38,759 nucleotides of DNA, from contig CAMIZG010000016.1 in the NCBI GenBank assembly GCA_946403215.1, forward strand, positions 1 to 38,759, read 5' to 3'. Each line of letters starts with the position of its first letter. Positions within the stretch are counted from its first letter, which is position 1. Below, piece by piece: positions 21,332-30,560 of this stretch. The notes beneath the pieces are model-generated. The model was not told where the DNA came from, ran no database searches, and saw only the letters and a list, made by a program, of their open reading frames with translations. Both the position numbers and the translations under genes were made by a program. This DNA comes from an uncultured Bacteroidales bacterium (GTDB taxonomy: Bacteria > Bacteroidota > Bacteroidia > Bacteroidales > Paludibacteraceae).

Positions 21332-23911
21332 TTATTCGTTTGTCTGTTCTACGTTTTCCGAGTTCTCTGAGGTCTCGGGATTTTCAGCGCTCTCTGCATT
21401 CTCGAATTGCTCTTCCTCTTCTTTAGGCACTACGCAACCGAACATGAGTACGTCGTTCCGTTTTTGTAGTTCGATGAGTTTTACTCCTTGCGTTGCGCGT
21501 CCTTGTACGCGGATGCTATCCATTGCCATGCGGATGGCTGTTCCGCTCTTGGTGATGAGCATCAGATCCTCGTCATCACGAACTGCATGCAGACCTACGA
21601 GTGCACCTGTCTTGTCAGTCAACGCAATGGTTTTCACGCCCTTACCGCCACGGTTGGTGATGCGGTAGATGGGTTCGCCGTTCTCATCGTCGAGGGCTGT
21701 ACGTTTGCCGAAGCCCTTTTCCGAAATGACGAGAATAGTCTCCTCACTCTTACTATCTACACAAACCATGCCAATCGCGTGATCCTGGCCATCTTCGTCT
21801 AATTTTATTGCGCGAACACCGGTGGCAGTACGTCCCATCGGACGAACCGTATTCTCCGGGAAGCGAACGAGTTTGCCGTTGGACGATGCGATAAGCATCT
21901 GGCTTTCGCCATCGGTCAGATCGACTGCTATCAGGCTGTCACCTTCACGCAGGCCAAGGGCGATAATACCATTGGCACGCGGACGGCTGTAATCCTCGAG
22001 GGTCGTTTTCTTCATCAGACCGTTTCTGGTAGCAAAGATCAGGTAGTGGTTCTTTACGTACTCGGGATCATTGAGTCCCTTGACATTGATGAACGCGCAA
22101 ACCTTCTCGTCTTTCTGCAGACTGATCACGTTCTGCATCGCTCTGCCCTTTGACTGACGGTTACCTTCCGGTAGGTCATAAACCTTGATCCAGTACAGAC
22201 GACCGAAGTTCGTGAAGAACATCATCGTCGAGTGCATCGAAGCGGTATGAACATACTCGATGAAGTCCTCATCACGCGTGTTGCTTGCCTTCGAACCTAT
22301 GCCGCCTCTACCCTGCTGACGGAAGTCTGCAAGCGGGGTGCGCTTGATGTATCCTAAGTGCGAGATAGTGATCACCATATCGTCGTCAGCATACATGTCT
22401 TCGGGATTGAACTCCGTAGCCATCTTCACTATTCTCGTCCTGCGCTCATCTGCGTACTTGTCCTTCAGTTCCTGCAATTCGCCTGCAATCAGCTCGTAGC
22501 GCAGGCTCTCGTTCTCCAGCAGTTCGTTCAGGTGGGCTATCTCTTTCTCCAACTCGGCGTACTCGGCTTTCAACTCGTCGATACGCAAGCCCGTGAGTGA
22601 TGCCAAGCGCATCTCAACGATAGCTTTGCTCTGCGGAGCGTCCAAACCGAAGCGCTGCTCAAGATTCGTCTGTGCGTCAGCAGGCGTACGGCTCGCACGA
22701 ATGATACGCACTACCTCGTCAATGTTGTCGACAGCTATGATCAATCCTTCCAATATATGCGCACGCTCTTGCGCTTTCTTCAGCAGGAACCGCGTACGGC
22801 GTGTAACAACGTCCATACGGTGCTCGATGAAGTTACGCACCAGATCCTTCAGGTTAAGCAGCATCGGGCGGCCTTTCACCAAAGCAATGTTGTTCACCGC
22901 AAACGAACTTTGCAGCGCCGTGAACTTGTACAGTTTGTTCAGAACCACCTGTGCATTCGCGTCGCGCTTGATATCGATCACGATGCGTATGTCGCGCTTC
23001 GACTGGTCGCTGATATCCGTTATGCCCTCTATACGCTTGTCGTCCACCAGCGCAGCAATGTTCGACACCAGGTCGGCCTTCACTACGCCGTAAGGAAGCT
23101 CGGTAATGATGATATGCTCACGACCATTGTTGTCGGTCTCGATGTCCGCATTCGAACGAATAATCACGCGACCGCGACCTGTCTCGAAGGCGTCCTTCAC
23201 GCCCTGATAGCCGTATATCGTACCGCCCGTCGGGAAGTCCGGAGCCTTGATGTATTCCATCAGATTCTCAACGGTAATCTCCTCGGTCTCTGGGTTGGCT
23301 ATACGTGCCTCGATGTTGCGGATATATGCCAGACAGCCGTCCACCACCTCACCGAGGTTGTGCGTCGGCATGTTCGTGGCCATACCTACGGCTATACCGC
23401 TTGCACCGTTCACCAGCAGGTTCGGGAAACGCGTCGGCAGCACAGTCGGTTCGCGACGGCTGTCGTCGTAGTTGAGCTGCATGTCAACGGTGTCCTTGTC
23501 GATATCGTTCAGCATCTCCTCGGCCAACTTCTCCAGTCGTGCCTCGGTGTAACGCATGGCAGCCGGACTGTCACCGTCCACGCTACCGAAGTTACCCTGG
23601 CCGTACACCAGCGGATAACGCATCGCCCACGGCTGTGCCAGACGAACCAGCGTGCCGTATATACTGCTGTCTCCGTGGGGGTGGTACTTACCCATTACCT
23701 CACCCACGATTGCTGCACTCTTCTTCGTCGGCTTGTCACTCGTGTTACCCATGTCCCACATTGCGTACAGCACACGCCGGTGAACCGGCTTGAAGCCGTC
23801 GCGCACATCGGGCAACGCACGGGACACAATCACACTCATCGAATAATCGATGTAGGAGGTTCGCATCTCCTCATCAATCTTTACGGGAATAATTCTGTCT
23901 TCTGAGATCAT
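21332..23911 (-). CDS. gyrA: DNA gyrase subunit A
   Basis: GyrA cuts and rejoins DNA in the gyrase A2B2 complex that introduces negative supercoils. The catalytic tyrosine is Tyr121 in AMRYTEARL; the quinolone-contact region is HPHGDSSIYGTLV, with Ser82 at the E. coli Ser83 position and Gly86 at the Asp87 position. The C-terminal wrapping domain contains the GyrA box as TNRGGKG, slightly degenerate compared with QRRGGKG, which supports gyrase rather than topoisomerase IV. Length is 859 residues. The last 30 residues are an acidic, Glu/Asn/Ser-rich tail (ESAENPETSENSEN). gyrB is not in the window. A clear promoter lies upstream; TPR and ruvX follow closely. Confidence 0.95.
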   Translation of the reverse strand: MISEDRIIPVKIDEEMRTSYIDYSMSVIVSRALPDVRDGFKPVHRRVLYAMWDMGNTSDKPTKKSAAIVGEVMGKYHPHGDSSIYGTLVRLAQPWAMRYPLVYGQGNFGSVDGDSPAAMRYTEARLEKLAEEMLNDIDKDTVDMQLNYDDSRREPTVLPTRFPNLLVNGASGIAVGMATNMPTHNLGEVVDGCLAYIRNIEARIANPETEEITVENLMEYIKAPDFPTGGTIYGYQGVKDAFETGRGRVIIRSNADIETDNNGREHIIITELPYGVVKADLVSNIAALVDDKRIEGITDISDQSKRDIRIVIDIKRDANAQVVLNKLYKFTALQSSFAVNNIALVKGRPMLLNLKDLVRNFIEHRMDVVTRRTRFLLKKAQERAHILEGLIIAVDNIDEVVRIIRASRTPADAQTNLEQRFGLDAPQSKAIVEMRLASLTGLRIDELKAEYAELEKEIAHLNELLENESLRYELIAGELQELKDKYADERRTRIVKMATEFNPEDMYADDDMVITISHLGYIKRTPLADFRQQGRGGIGSKASNTRDEDFIEYVHTASMHSTMMFFTNFGRLYWIKVYDLPEGNRQSKGRAMQNVISLQKDEKVCAFINVKGLNDPEYVKNHYLIFATRNGLMKKTTLEDYSRPRANGIIALGLREGDSLIAVDLTDGESQMLIASSNGKLVRFPENTVRPMGRTATGVRAIKLDEDGQDHAIGMVCVDSKSEETILVISEKGFGKRTALDDENGEPIYRITNRGGKGVKTIALTDKTGALVGLHAVRDDEDLMLITKSGTAIRMAMDSIRVQGRATQGVKLIELQKRNDVLMFGCVVPKEEEEQFENAESAENPETSENSENVEQTNE

Positions 23912-24205
23912 CGTATTATTTGGTATTTAATTATTTACTATCCGGATGTTAAATGATCATTTAGCCGTTCTGGCATTTTGTCCTTAAAAGACGCACAAAG
24001 TTACGAAAATAAAATGACATTTGCAAATTTTTTGAGCATTTTTTTGCATTTTGGGGCGCTTTTCTTAAAAATAGTGTACCTGTCGATAGCAAACTCCAAT
24101 GCGCTCACATCGACTATAACGTGCGTTTATAAGCTTCTACGCACCTTATTATCTTTGCGCCTGCGCACAGAGCGCGCGCGCATACATGCGAATAAACTCT
24201 AAAAT
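23912..24205. other. Gap of about 290 bases between gyrA and the HlyIII gene
   Basis: No gene is seen. It contains the minus-strand gyrA promoter (23996-24027), a small hairpin (GTGCGT at 24121-24126 with ACGCAC at 24139-24144), an isolated plus-strand TATCTTTG (24150-24157) and a GC-alternating tract (24158-24185). Confidence 0.6.
23996..24027 (-). promoter_or_regulatory. Promoter for gyrA
   Basis: On the minus strand TTTG, a 20-base spacer and TAACTTTG. The -33 box is part of ATTTGCAAATGTCA, a motif shared with other promoters in the window. Confidence 0.85.
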
Positions 24206-24886
24206 TCAGGCAGCGAGGACGAGCCAGGTGGCGATGGTGTGCGATGTAGCACCCAGGACGATGAACACGTGCCAAATGGCGTGATAGAAAGCGTGTTGTT
24301 CGTCGTGGTGGAAGAAATAGGCACCTACCGTATAGAATATCCCTTCGGCTAATACCCAGCAGAAAGCAGCATGGGACATATTGTTCCACATAGGCACAAT
24401 AATCAGTAGTGCCACCCACCCCATGGCCAGATACAGAGCGAGTGAGAGCTTGGGATGCCTGCCAAGAGCAAGGAGTTTGCCTACCACACCCGCGATGACA
24501 CACATCCAGAGGAACACAAATACCGATAAGCCTACCCAGCCCTTCACTACAGTCAGACAGATGGGCGAATAAGAGCCGGCTATCATAACATAGATCGAAA
24601 CGTGGTCAAACACACGCAGGCGCGCCTTGAGATTGGATTCCACTACCCAGTGATACAGGGTGGAAGATGCAAACATAAGTATCATCCCTATTACGAAGAG
24701 CAGCGTGCCGACAACGACCATCGCTGTGCTGCCCGCCTGAGGCGTGCCGGTGTGCGGATAGCCCATGGCCAAATACATCAGCGGCCAAGCGATAGCCAAT
24801 GCTGCAAGCAGAGGAAAGATGTGCGTCAGAGTGTTCGCTTTTTCCTCGGCTGGCAGGGTTTGCCAATATGATCGGGCTGCACTCAT
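24206..24886 (-). CDS. Hemolysin III / PAQR family membrane protein (TrhA-like)
   Basis: A 226-residue protein with seven predicted membrane helices and the PAQR motifs: FASSTLYHW, FDHVSIYVMIAGSYSP and the C-terminal HAIWHVFIVLGATSH, whose histidines and the early Asp bind a metal in family structures. Bacterial members are linked to membrane homeostasis; true haemolysin activity is doubtful. Its ATG overlaps the DUF2520 stop by four bases and it ends the operon that begins with the M20 peptidase. Confidence 0.9.
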   Translation of the reverse strand: MSAARSYWQTLPAEEKANTLTHIFPLLAALAIAWPLMYLAMGYPHTGTPQAGSTAMVVVGTLLFVIGMILMFASSTLYHWVVESNLKARLRVFDHVSIYVMIAGSYSPICLTVVKGWVGLSVFVFLWMCVIAGVVGKLLALGRHPKLSLALYLAMGWVALLIIVPMWNNMSHAAFCWVLAEGIFYTVGAYFFHHDEQHAFYHAIWHVFIVLGATSHTIATWLVLAA

Positions 24887-25617
24887 TGTTTGTTCATCCG
24901 GATATAATCCGTCAGCAAGCGGTATATCTCAGTCTGCGCGTCAGCGATCAGGGGATTAGCTGCCAGAAGTTCGAGGTGATGGCGGATGACCTGTTCATCG
25001 TTTCGCACAGCAGGACCTGTTTGTGCGTCACGCGGAGCGAGTGTGTGCACCTTGGCAGCCGTCTGATCAATCAGGGGCAGTAGGACAGAGAACGGGATAG
25101 ATGTGCCACGCAAAATGTCGGCCGCCATGCGGTACATGCAATTGGTGAAGTTATTGGCAAACACTCCTGCCACATGCAATCGTTCGCGATCGGATTGCGA
25201 GGCTTCCATTACCCGTGGCGAGAGCATGAGCGCCAAGGTGTAGATGGCTGCGACATCATCTATGTTGCGTCCTTCGACAAAAAGCGGGACTTCAGAGAAA
25301 TCGTCGATAGGTAGCACCTTGCTGAAGGTCTGGAAAGGATATAGGATGCCTGCGTGGGGCTTGTCGTCACCAAAGACGGTAACGGGCAATGTACCCGACG
25401 TATGCACATGTATAGCGCGCATAGGCGCATGCACAGCGTTCACAACAACCGGCAGAGCAGCATCGGCTACGGCGTAGATATATACATCCGCTTCAGGTAC
25501 CGGACTACCGGCTACCAGCACATGCGAGTTAAGCATCGGGGCATCAATATGCTTCTTGGCAAAGGCGGCATTCAGGCTCGTTGCCACGTTGCCACGACCG
25601 ATGATTGCAATTTTCAT
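24883..25617 (-). CDS. Rossmann-fold DUF2520 protein
   Basis: A 244-residue protein with an N-terminal nucleotide-binding Rossmann segment (IAIIGRGNVATSL, about 3-15), the strand-turn VHTSGTLP (about 95-102), GILYPFQTFSK, and a helical C-terminal DUF2520 domain with ANNFTNCMYRMA. The family resembles ketopantoate or F420-dependent reductases but has no settled function. In other Bacteroidota it often neighbours a HAD phosphatase and maf; here it sits between an NSS transporter (12 bases upstream) and the PAQR gene (4-base overlap). Confidence 0.85.
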   Translation of the reverse strand: MKIAIIGRGNVATSLNAAFAKKHIDAPMLNSHVLVAGSPVPEADVYIYAVADAALPVVVNAVHAPMRAIHVHTSGTLPVTVFGDDKPHAGILYPFQTFSKVLPIDDFSEVPLFVEGRNIDDVAAIYTLALMLSPRVMEASQSDRERLHVAGVFANNFTNCMYRMAADILRGTSIPFSVLLPLIDQTAAKVHTLAPRDAQTGPAVRNDEQVIRHHLELLAANPLIADAQTEIYRLLTDYIRMNKQ

Positions 25618-25629
25618 ACTTTAGCAAAA

Positions 25630-26949
25630 TTATAAACCCAAACCATTTAGGAATACCATCAAGATAATAAGCGGCACGATCCAGCGCAGGAAGAACAGGT
25701 ACACTTGTCCGACTCGGCGCTTGAGTCCTGTGGTGTTCCGCAGCACACTCCCTGCGCCACTCTTAGGCAATACCCACCCCACGAATATCGATATACATAG
25801 CGCCGTCAGCGGCATGGTGAAGCCGGCAGTCAACTGATCGCTTAGGTCAAAGATGGCCGGGAAAACTATGCATAATATCATTAGCACCACCGCCAGAGCT
25901 GCGACCAGGCACACACTCTTGCGGCGATTGAGAGGATGGCGCGACGCTGCTGTTGCCTCACATACAAACGCCACGGCTACCTCCATCAGCGATATCGTAG
26001 AGGTCAGTGCAGCTATACACAGCAAGCCGAAGAACAGCACACTGCTCAGCCAGGCAAATGACATCTGCTCCAGCACTGCCGGCAGCACCACAAATACCAG
26101 TTGGGGGCCTTGCTCCGGACTGACGCCAAACGCAAATACCGCTGGGAAGATGATCACACCCGCCATGATGGCCACCAATGTATCCAGTACGATTACCTGC
26201 ACCGAGGCGGCGAGGACGTTCTGCCCTTTAGGCATGTACGCGCCGTAAGTGATCAGCGCACCCAGACCTATCGACAGGCTGAAGAAGCACTGCCCCATAG
26301 CCTCCATCACCACGTGCGGGGTAATCTTCGTGTAGTCGAATTGAAAGAAGAACTGCATGCCGATATTGCTGCCGTCGAGCATCAGTACGCGCCCCGCCAT
26401 CAGGATCATCATCAGTAGCAACAGAGGCATCAGGATCTTACTCAGCCGCTCGATGCCCTTGTTGACATCAAACCATAGTACCGCCGCAGTGAGCAGTACC
26501 GGCAGTACACCAAAACCTATCATCCGAGGCAAATTACCATTCACTACACGAAAATGCTCCGCCAACGCCGATGCGTCCATACCGTGGAACACATTCGTCA
26601 GCGCCTCTATCAGGTAGTTGAAACACCAACCGGTAACCACAAAGTAGAAGCCCATGATCACCATCGCCGTGAACACACACAACCAACTCATCCATTGCCA
26701 GTGGGTGGTGCCACTCAGTGCACGGAACGCGCCATATGTGCTCTTGCCCGAACGCTTGCCAATCATGAACTCCGTGATCAAAAGAGGCATACCGAACAGC
26801 AGTACGCATAGCAGGTAAACAAGCAGAAACGCACCACCTCCATTCTCACCGGCAATGTACGGGAACTTCCAAATATTACCCAACCCCACTGCGCCACCCG
26901 CCGCAGCCATGATCAATCCTACCTTCGAGGAGAAACTTGACTTCTTCAT
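25630..26949 (-). CDS. Sodium-dependent transporter, NSS/SNF family
   Basis: A 439-residue inner membrane symporter with about 11 helices. The unwound TM1 signature AAAGGAVGLGNIWKFPY (15-31) and the following ENGGGAFLLVY carry the sodium and substrate site of the LeuT fold. Bacterial members import amino acids or related amines. Its ATG overlaps the stop of the M20 peptidase gene, so import of amino acids or peptides and hydrolysis may be coupled, an inference from context. Length fits bacterial 11-helix members that lack TM12. Confidence 0.93.
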   Translation of the reverse strand: MKKSSFSSKVGLIMAAAGGAVGLGNIWKFPYIAGENGGGAFLLVYLLCVLLFGMPLLITEFMIGKRSGKSTYGAFRALSGTTHWQWMSWLCVFTAMVIMGFYFVVTGWCFNYLIEALTNVFHGMDASALAEHFRVVNGNLPRMIGFGVLPVLLTAAVLWFDVNKGIERLSKILMPLLLLMMILMAGRVLMLDGSNIGMQFFFQFDYTKITPHVVMEAMGQCFFSLSIGLGALITYGAYMPKGQNVLAASVQVIVLDTLVAIMAGVIIFPAVFAFGVSPEQGPQLVFVVLPAVLEQMSFAWLSSVLFFGLLCIAALTSTISLMEVAVAFVCEATAASRHPLNRRKSVCLVAALAVVLMILCIVFPAIFDLSDQLTAGFTMPLTALCISIFVGWVLPKSGAGSVLRNTTGLKRRVGQVYLFFLRWIVPLIILMVFLNGLGL

Positions 26950-28337
26950 AACCGAATTTTAGCAATCAGATTGGCTGCTATCTGCTTATAAAACTCCGTG
27001 ACAGCCACTACACCTTTCTCCCACACATCCAGATCCATCGACTCATTAGGCGAGTGGATAGCGTTCTGCTCGAGGCCGAAGCCCATGAGGATGGTCTTTA
27101 CACCCAGCACGCGCTCAAACTCCGCAATGATGGGGATACTTCCGCCTCGGCGCGCAGCCAGCGGACGCTTGCCGAACGCCAGCTCAAAGCCTTTCTCTGC
27201 GGCCCTGTATGCCGGCAAATCAATCGGACACAGGTAGCCTTGCCCGCCATGCATGGGCGTCACCTTGACGCGCACACCGGAAGGGGCAAGCTGCTGCATG
27301 TAGTCGGCAAAGAGGTGGGAAATTTTCTCATGGTCCTGGTTAGCTACCAGACGGCAGGACACTTTGGCAAATGCCTTGCTCGGTAGCACGGTTTTCGATC
27401 CTTCGCCCGTGTAACCGCCCCATATGCCGCATATGTCGAACGATGGTCGGCAACTGTTACGCTCCAGCGTACTGTAACCCTGCTCGCCGAACACGTCGGG
27501 TACATCAATGGCGCGCTTGTAGGCCTCCAAGTCAAAGGGAATCTGTGCTATCATCTTCCGCTCTTCATCAGGGATAGGCAGCACATCGTCATAGAAGTGC
27601 GGGATTATGATACGCCCCTCGTTATCCACCACCTGGGCTAACATCTGAGTCAAGGCATTGATCGGGTTGCGTACCGCGCCGCCGAAATGTCCGGAGTGCA
27701 GGTCGCGGTTAGGTCCCTGGACCTCAATCTGCCAATAAGCCAGTCCGCGCAAGCCGACCGTAAGCGAGGGCGTATCCTTGCCTATCATCGAGGTGTCGCT
27801 GACCAGGATGATATCGCAGCTGAGCAGATCTTTGTGCTGCTCAAGGAACGCAGCCAATGATGGTGAGCCGATCTCTTCCTCGCCTTCGAAGATGAACTTG
27901 ACATGACAGTTCATCAGTCCCTCATGCACCATGTATTCGAAGGCCTTGGCCTGAATCATCGCCTGCCCTTTGTCGTCATCCGCACCACGGGCGTATAGCC
28001 GACCGTTGCGGATAGATGGTTCCCATGGGTCGGATTCCCACTGCTCCAATGGTGCAACAGGCATTACATCGTAGTGAGAATAGACGAGCACGGTGCAGGC
28101 GGGTACTGCGGGCTTGTATTCAGCGAAGACAAAGGGATTGCCCTCGGCTGTGGATGCTGGCATTACTTCAGCACGCTGGCAGCCTGCATCAAGCAGCAGT
28201 TCACACCAGCGCTCGGCACAACGATGCATGTCGGGTTTGTGCTCCTTTTCGCAACTCACAGAAGGAATTCGGATGAGGCTTGCCCACTCGTCCAAGAACC
28301 GTTGCCGGTTGGCTGCAATATAGTCAAAAATGCTCAT
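26946..28337 (-). CDS. M20 family metallodipeptidase (CNDP-like)
   Basis: A 463-residue cytoplasmic dizinc peptidase for dipeptides. Metal and catalytic residues are in VYSHYDVMPV, ARGADDDKGQ, and FEGEEEIGSPS, with the lid/dimerisation domain between about 190 and 350 (DLHSGHFGG) and a late zinc ligand near GGSIPI and IHSPNE. The start at 28337 (MSIFDYIAANRQRFLDEW) fits the family. It has its own promoter and leads the operon containing the NSS transporter, DUF2520 and PAQR genes. Confidence 0.93.
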   Translation of the reverse strand: MSIFDYIAANRQRFLDEWASLIRIPSVSCEKEHKPDMHRCAERWCELLLDAGCQRAEVMPASTAEGNPFVFAEYKPAVPACTVLVYSHYDVMPVAPLEQWESDPWEPSIRNGRLYARGADDDKGQAMIQAKAFEYMVHEGLMNCHVKFIFEGEEEIGSPSLAAFLEQHKDLLSCDIILVSDTSMIGKDTPSLTVGLRGLAYWQIEVQGPNRDLHSGHFGGAVRNPINALTQMLAQVVDNEGRIIIPHFYDDVLPIPDEERKMIAQIPFDLEAYKRAIDVPDVFGEQGYSTLERNSCRPSFDICGIWGGYTGEGSKTVLPSKAFAKVSCRLVANQDHEKISHLFADYMQQLAPSGVRVKVTPMHGGQGYLCPIDLPAYRAAEKGFELAFGKRPLAARRGGSIPIIAEFERVLGVKTILMGFGLEQNAIHSPNESMDLDVWEKGVVAVTEFYKQIAANLIAKIRL

Positions 28338-28398
28338 GTCGGGTTAATTGGAATTCTAATAACACTATTTTATTGATGCGTTGTGAACAGTTATGGCA

Positions 28399-28430
28399 CA
28401 AAGGTACAAAAAAAAACTGACATTTGCAAA
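28399..28430 (-). promoter_or_regulatory. Promoter for the M20 peptidase operon
   Basis: On the minus strand TTTG (complement of 28427-28430), 20 bases, TACCTTTG (complement of 28399-28406). The -33 box again lies in ATTTGCAAATGTCA. Confidence 0.82.
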
Positions 28431-28456
28431 TTTTGGGGGAGAATTTTCGAGAATTA

Positions 28457-28488
28457 TTTGCATAATTGAGAAAATTTTCGTAACTTTG
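28457..28488 (+). promoter_or_regulatory. Promoter for pth-hslR
   Basis: TTTG at 28457-28460 and TAACTTTG at 28481-28488 with a 20-base spacer. It excludes starts upstream of about 28494 and supports the ATG at 28516. Confidence 0.85.
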
Positions 28489-28515
28489 CACGCTGAAATC
28501 TGTTTAAGAAGAACA

Positions 28516-29079
28516 ATGAAGTACTTAATAGTAGGATTAGGGAATATAGGTGATGAATATGCCGGTACGCGGCATAATATCGGCTTTATGGCAGTTGACC
28601 GGTTTGCGGACAAGCACGACGTATCGTGGGCAGACAAGCGCTACGGGTTTGTTGGCAAATGCCGCGTGAAGAACGCGGAGATTGTGCTGCTCAAGCCGTC
28701 CACCTTTATGAACCTGAGCGGCAATGCCGTGCGCTATTGGCTTAATGAGGAGAATATCCCCGTGGAGAACATGCTGGTGATTGTTGATGATCTTAACCTG
28801 CCCTTCGGCACCATCCGCATCCGCAAGCAAGGCAGCGACGGCGGACACAACGGGCTAAAGCATATTCAGCAGGTGCTTGGTACGCAGGTCTACAGCCGTG
28901 TGCGCTTCGGCATTGGCAACGAGTTTACGCATGGCACGCAGATTAATTTCGTGCTGGGCGAGTGGAGCGAGGAGGAAAAGCAACAACTCACGGAAAAACT
29001 TGACCGGATAGCGGAAATTATCCCTTCGTTCTGTCTGCAAGGAATAGACCGTACAATGAATCAATACAATGGAGGTTAG
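28516..29079 (+). CDS. pth: Peptidyl-tRNA hydrolase
   Basis: Pth releases tRNA from peptidyl-tRNAs that drop off the ribosome. The start at 28516 gives 187 residues, the family length; the longer open frame from 28393 runs through the promoter. Catalytic and binding residues are seen: [19 protein letters not shown] (Asn10, His20), FMNLSG, and VDDLNLPFG with the conserved Asp, followed by [12 protein letters not shown]. The last eleven bases overlap the hslR start, so translation is coupled. Confidence 0.96.
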   Translation: MKYLIVGLGNIGDEYAGTRHNIGFMAVDRFADKHDVSWADKRYGFVGKCRVKNAEIVLLKPSTFMNLSGNAVRYWLNEENIPVENMLVIVDDLNLPFGTIRIRKQGSDGGHNGLKHIQQVLGTQVYSRVRFGIGNEFTHGTQINFVLGEWSEEEKQQLTEKLDRIAEIIPSFCLQGIDRTMNQYNGG

Positions 29080-29482
29080 AGTTGACAAATACCTGTTTGC
29101 CATGCGCATCTACAAGACGCGTAGCATAGCGGCTGACGCATGCAAGAACGGGCGGATAAAGCTGAACGGCGTGGAACTGAAACCTTCGCGGTGCTTCCAT
29201 GTGGGGGATGTATTCAGTGTGCGCAAAGGGCCCATAACCTATACGTACCGCGTGCTGCAACTTTGCGAGCACCGTTTGGGTGCCAAGCTGGTGCCGGAAT
29301 ACATGCGCGATGAGACACCGCAAGAGCAACTCGAACTGTTGGAGTTGGCACGCATGGCAGGCAATGGCGGAAGGGACAGAGGAACAGGCCGACCTACGAA
29401 GAAAGACCGGCGGGAGATAGAATCGTTCATCAGTACGGACTACGACTACTTGTTGGACAGCTTTGATGATGAGGATGAGTAA
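29069..29482 (+). CDS. hslR: S4-domain RNA-binding protein, Hsp15-like
   Basis: A 137-residue protein with an N-terminal S4 domain ([19 protein letters not shown] through [19 protein letters not shown], about residues 3-50). Hsp15 binds free 50S subunits carrying nascent chain-tRNA and recycles stalled ribosomes, which fits its coupling to pth. The C-terminal part is basic ([15 protein letters not shown]) and then ends in an acidic tail (SFDDEDE). It converges on nth and the two coding regions overlap by 37 bases. Confidence 0.9.
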   Translation: MEVRVDKYLFAMRIYKTRSIAADACKNGRIKLNGVELKPSRCFHVGDVFSVRKGPITYTYRVLQLCEHRLGAKLVPEYMRDETPQEQLELLELARMAGNGGRDRGTGRPTKKDRREIESFISTDYDYLLDSFDDEDE

Positions 29483-30102
29483 TAGCGGCATACATCCGTG
29501 AGGCCGCACTCACCGCATTTAGGTTTGCGCGCTTGGCATATATAACGGCCATGAAGCAGGAGCCAGTGGTGCGCCTTGGGGATAAGTTGCTCGGGTATAT
29601 ACCGAACCAAAGTCTTCTCTGTTTGCAGGGGAGACTTGCTGTTTGTAGTCAGGCCTATGCGTTCCGCTACGCGGAAGATGTGGGTATCAACCGCCATGGT
29701 GGGTTGCTGCCAGATGACGGCGCAGACAACATTGGCTGTTTTGCGTCCCACCCCGGGGAGTGTTTGTAGGTCATCAATATTGTCGGGCACTTGGCCGTTG
29801 TATGCATTGACGAGTCGCTCGGCAGCGGCTTTAAGATGCGCGGCTTTGGAGTTAGGGTAACTGACCGAACGGATATAACTGAATATCTCCGCCTCCGTAG
29901 CTTGAGCCATATCGGCAGCAGTCGGGTAAGCCGCGAACAGTGCAGGAGTAACCTGATTGACGCGTTTGTCGGTGCATTGTGCGGACAACATAACCGCCAC
30001 CAGAAGTTCGTAGGGGTTATTGTAGTGCAGTTCGCTCTCTGCCACAGGCATTGCCTGGGCAAACCACTGCAGGCATCGGTCAAAGCGTTGCTTCGTCGTC
30101 AT
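29446..30102 (-). CDS. nth: Endonuclease III
   Basis: A bifunctional DNA glycosylase/AP lyase for oxidised pyrimidines. Seen: LSAQCTDKRVN, the helix-hairpin-helix LPGVGRKTANVV with the catalytic lysine, the catalytic Asp in MAVDTHIFRVAERIGL, and the [4Fe-4S] ligands with C-x6-C-x2-C-x5-C spacing. The ATG at 30102 (MTTKQRF) is chosen because it matches the usual start; an ATG at 30114 is also in frame. A Ser-rich tail ([12 protein letters not shown]) follows the cluster. It overlaps the DUF4924 gene upstream and hslR at its 3' end. Confidence 0.95.
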   Translation of the reverse strand: MTTKQRFDRCLQWFAQAMPVAESELHYNNPYELLVAVMLSAQCTDKRVNQVTPALFAAYPTAADMAQATEAEIFSYIRSVSYPNSKAAHLKAAAERLVNAYNGQVPDNIDDLQTLPGVGRKTANVVCAVIWQQPTMAVDTHIFRVAERIGLTTNSKSPLQTEKTLVRYIPEQLIPKAHHWLLLHGRYICQARKPKCGECGLTDVCRYYSSSSSKLSNK

Positions 30103-30559
30103 CTTCCAGTTCATCTTGCTTGTAATAGGTTTTGCTCAAGTACTGCAAGATACCTGTGGCTTGCTGCTGCACTTCTTGTGTCTCGGCACTGATCTCACGT
30201 TTCTGCAAACGAAGCATCATAATCTGGTAGAGCAGCACCAGGCAAGCTTCAATGTTGCTCATCGTGGGGCGGTCGGTGCGCGCCTTGAGCATGTTTAGCG
30301 CCGGTGTGATGCGGATCATAGCGGCGCGATAGGTCGCCTCCTGATTGAGAATGTCATCACTGAGCATCTCCAACTCCTTGAGTGCTATCTGCGCCAGTTG
30401 AATATGTCCGCCATCCATCACATCATCGGCGTGCATCATACGTAGGATATCCGCCAGTTCTTCGTTGCTCTCAGCCGACTCGGGGAAAGCACGCAGATAA
30501 TCCTCGAGCTGCCAGAGGTAGAGAATGTATTCGGCAATATTGTCTTTCTTTGTTTTCAT
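30080..30559 (-). CDS. DUF4924 family protein
   Basis: A 159-residue, mostly helical protein with the family's opening KKDNIAEYILYLWQLEDYLRA. The family is largely confined to Bacteroidota and has no known function. The ATG at 30559 is preferred over 30583 because it aligns with that opening and leaves one base after the SDR stop instead of an overlap. It ends in an acidic stretch (DELEDDDEATL) and overlaps nth by about 23 bases. Its steady placement next to nth and a reductase gives no clear clue. Confidence 0.8.
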   Translation of the reverse strand: MKTKKDNIAEYILYLWQLEDYLRAFPESAESNEELADILRMMHADDVMDGGHIQLAQIALKELEMLSDDILNQEATYRAAMIRITPALNMLKARTDRPTMSNIEACLVLLYQIMMLRLQKREISAETQEVQQQATGILQYLSKTYYKQDELEDDDEATL

Positions 30560-30560
30560 C

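Noticed and set aside
22757..23905. 382-residue plus-strand open frame opposite gyrA
   Set aside because: Shadow frame of a strongly conserved gene, rich in His/Arg/Val as expected of antisense translation.
24206..24886. Haemolysin as a virulence factor
   Set aside because: PAQR/HlyIII proteins in bacteria are mostly membrane homeostasis proteins, and nothing here points to toxin export.
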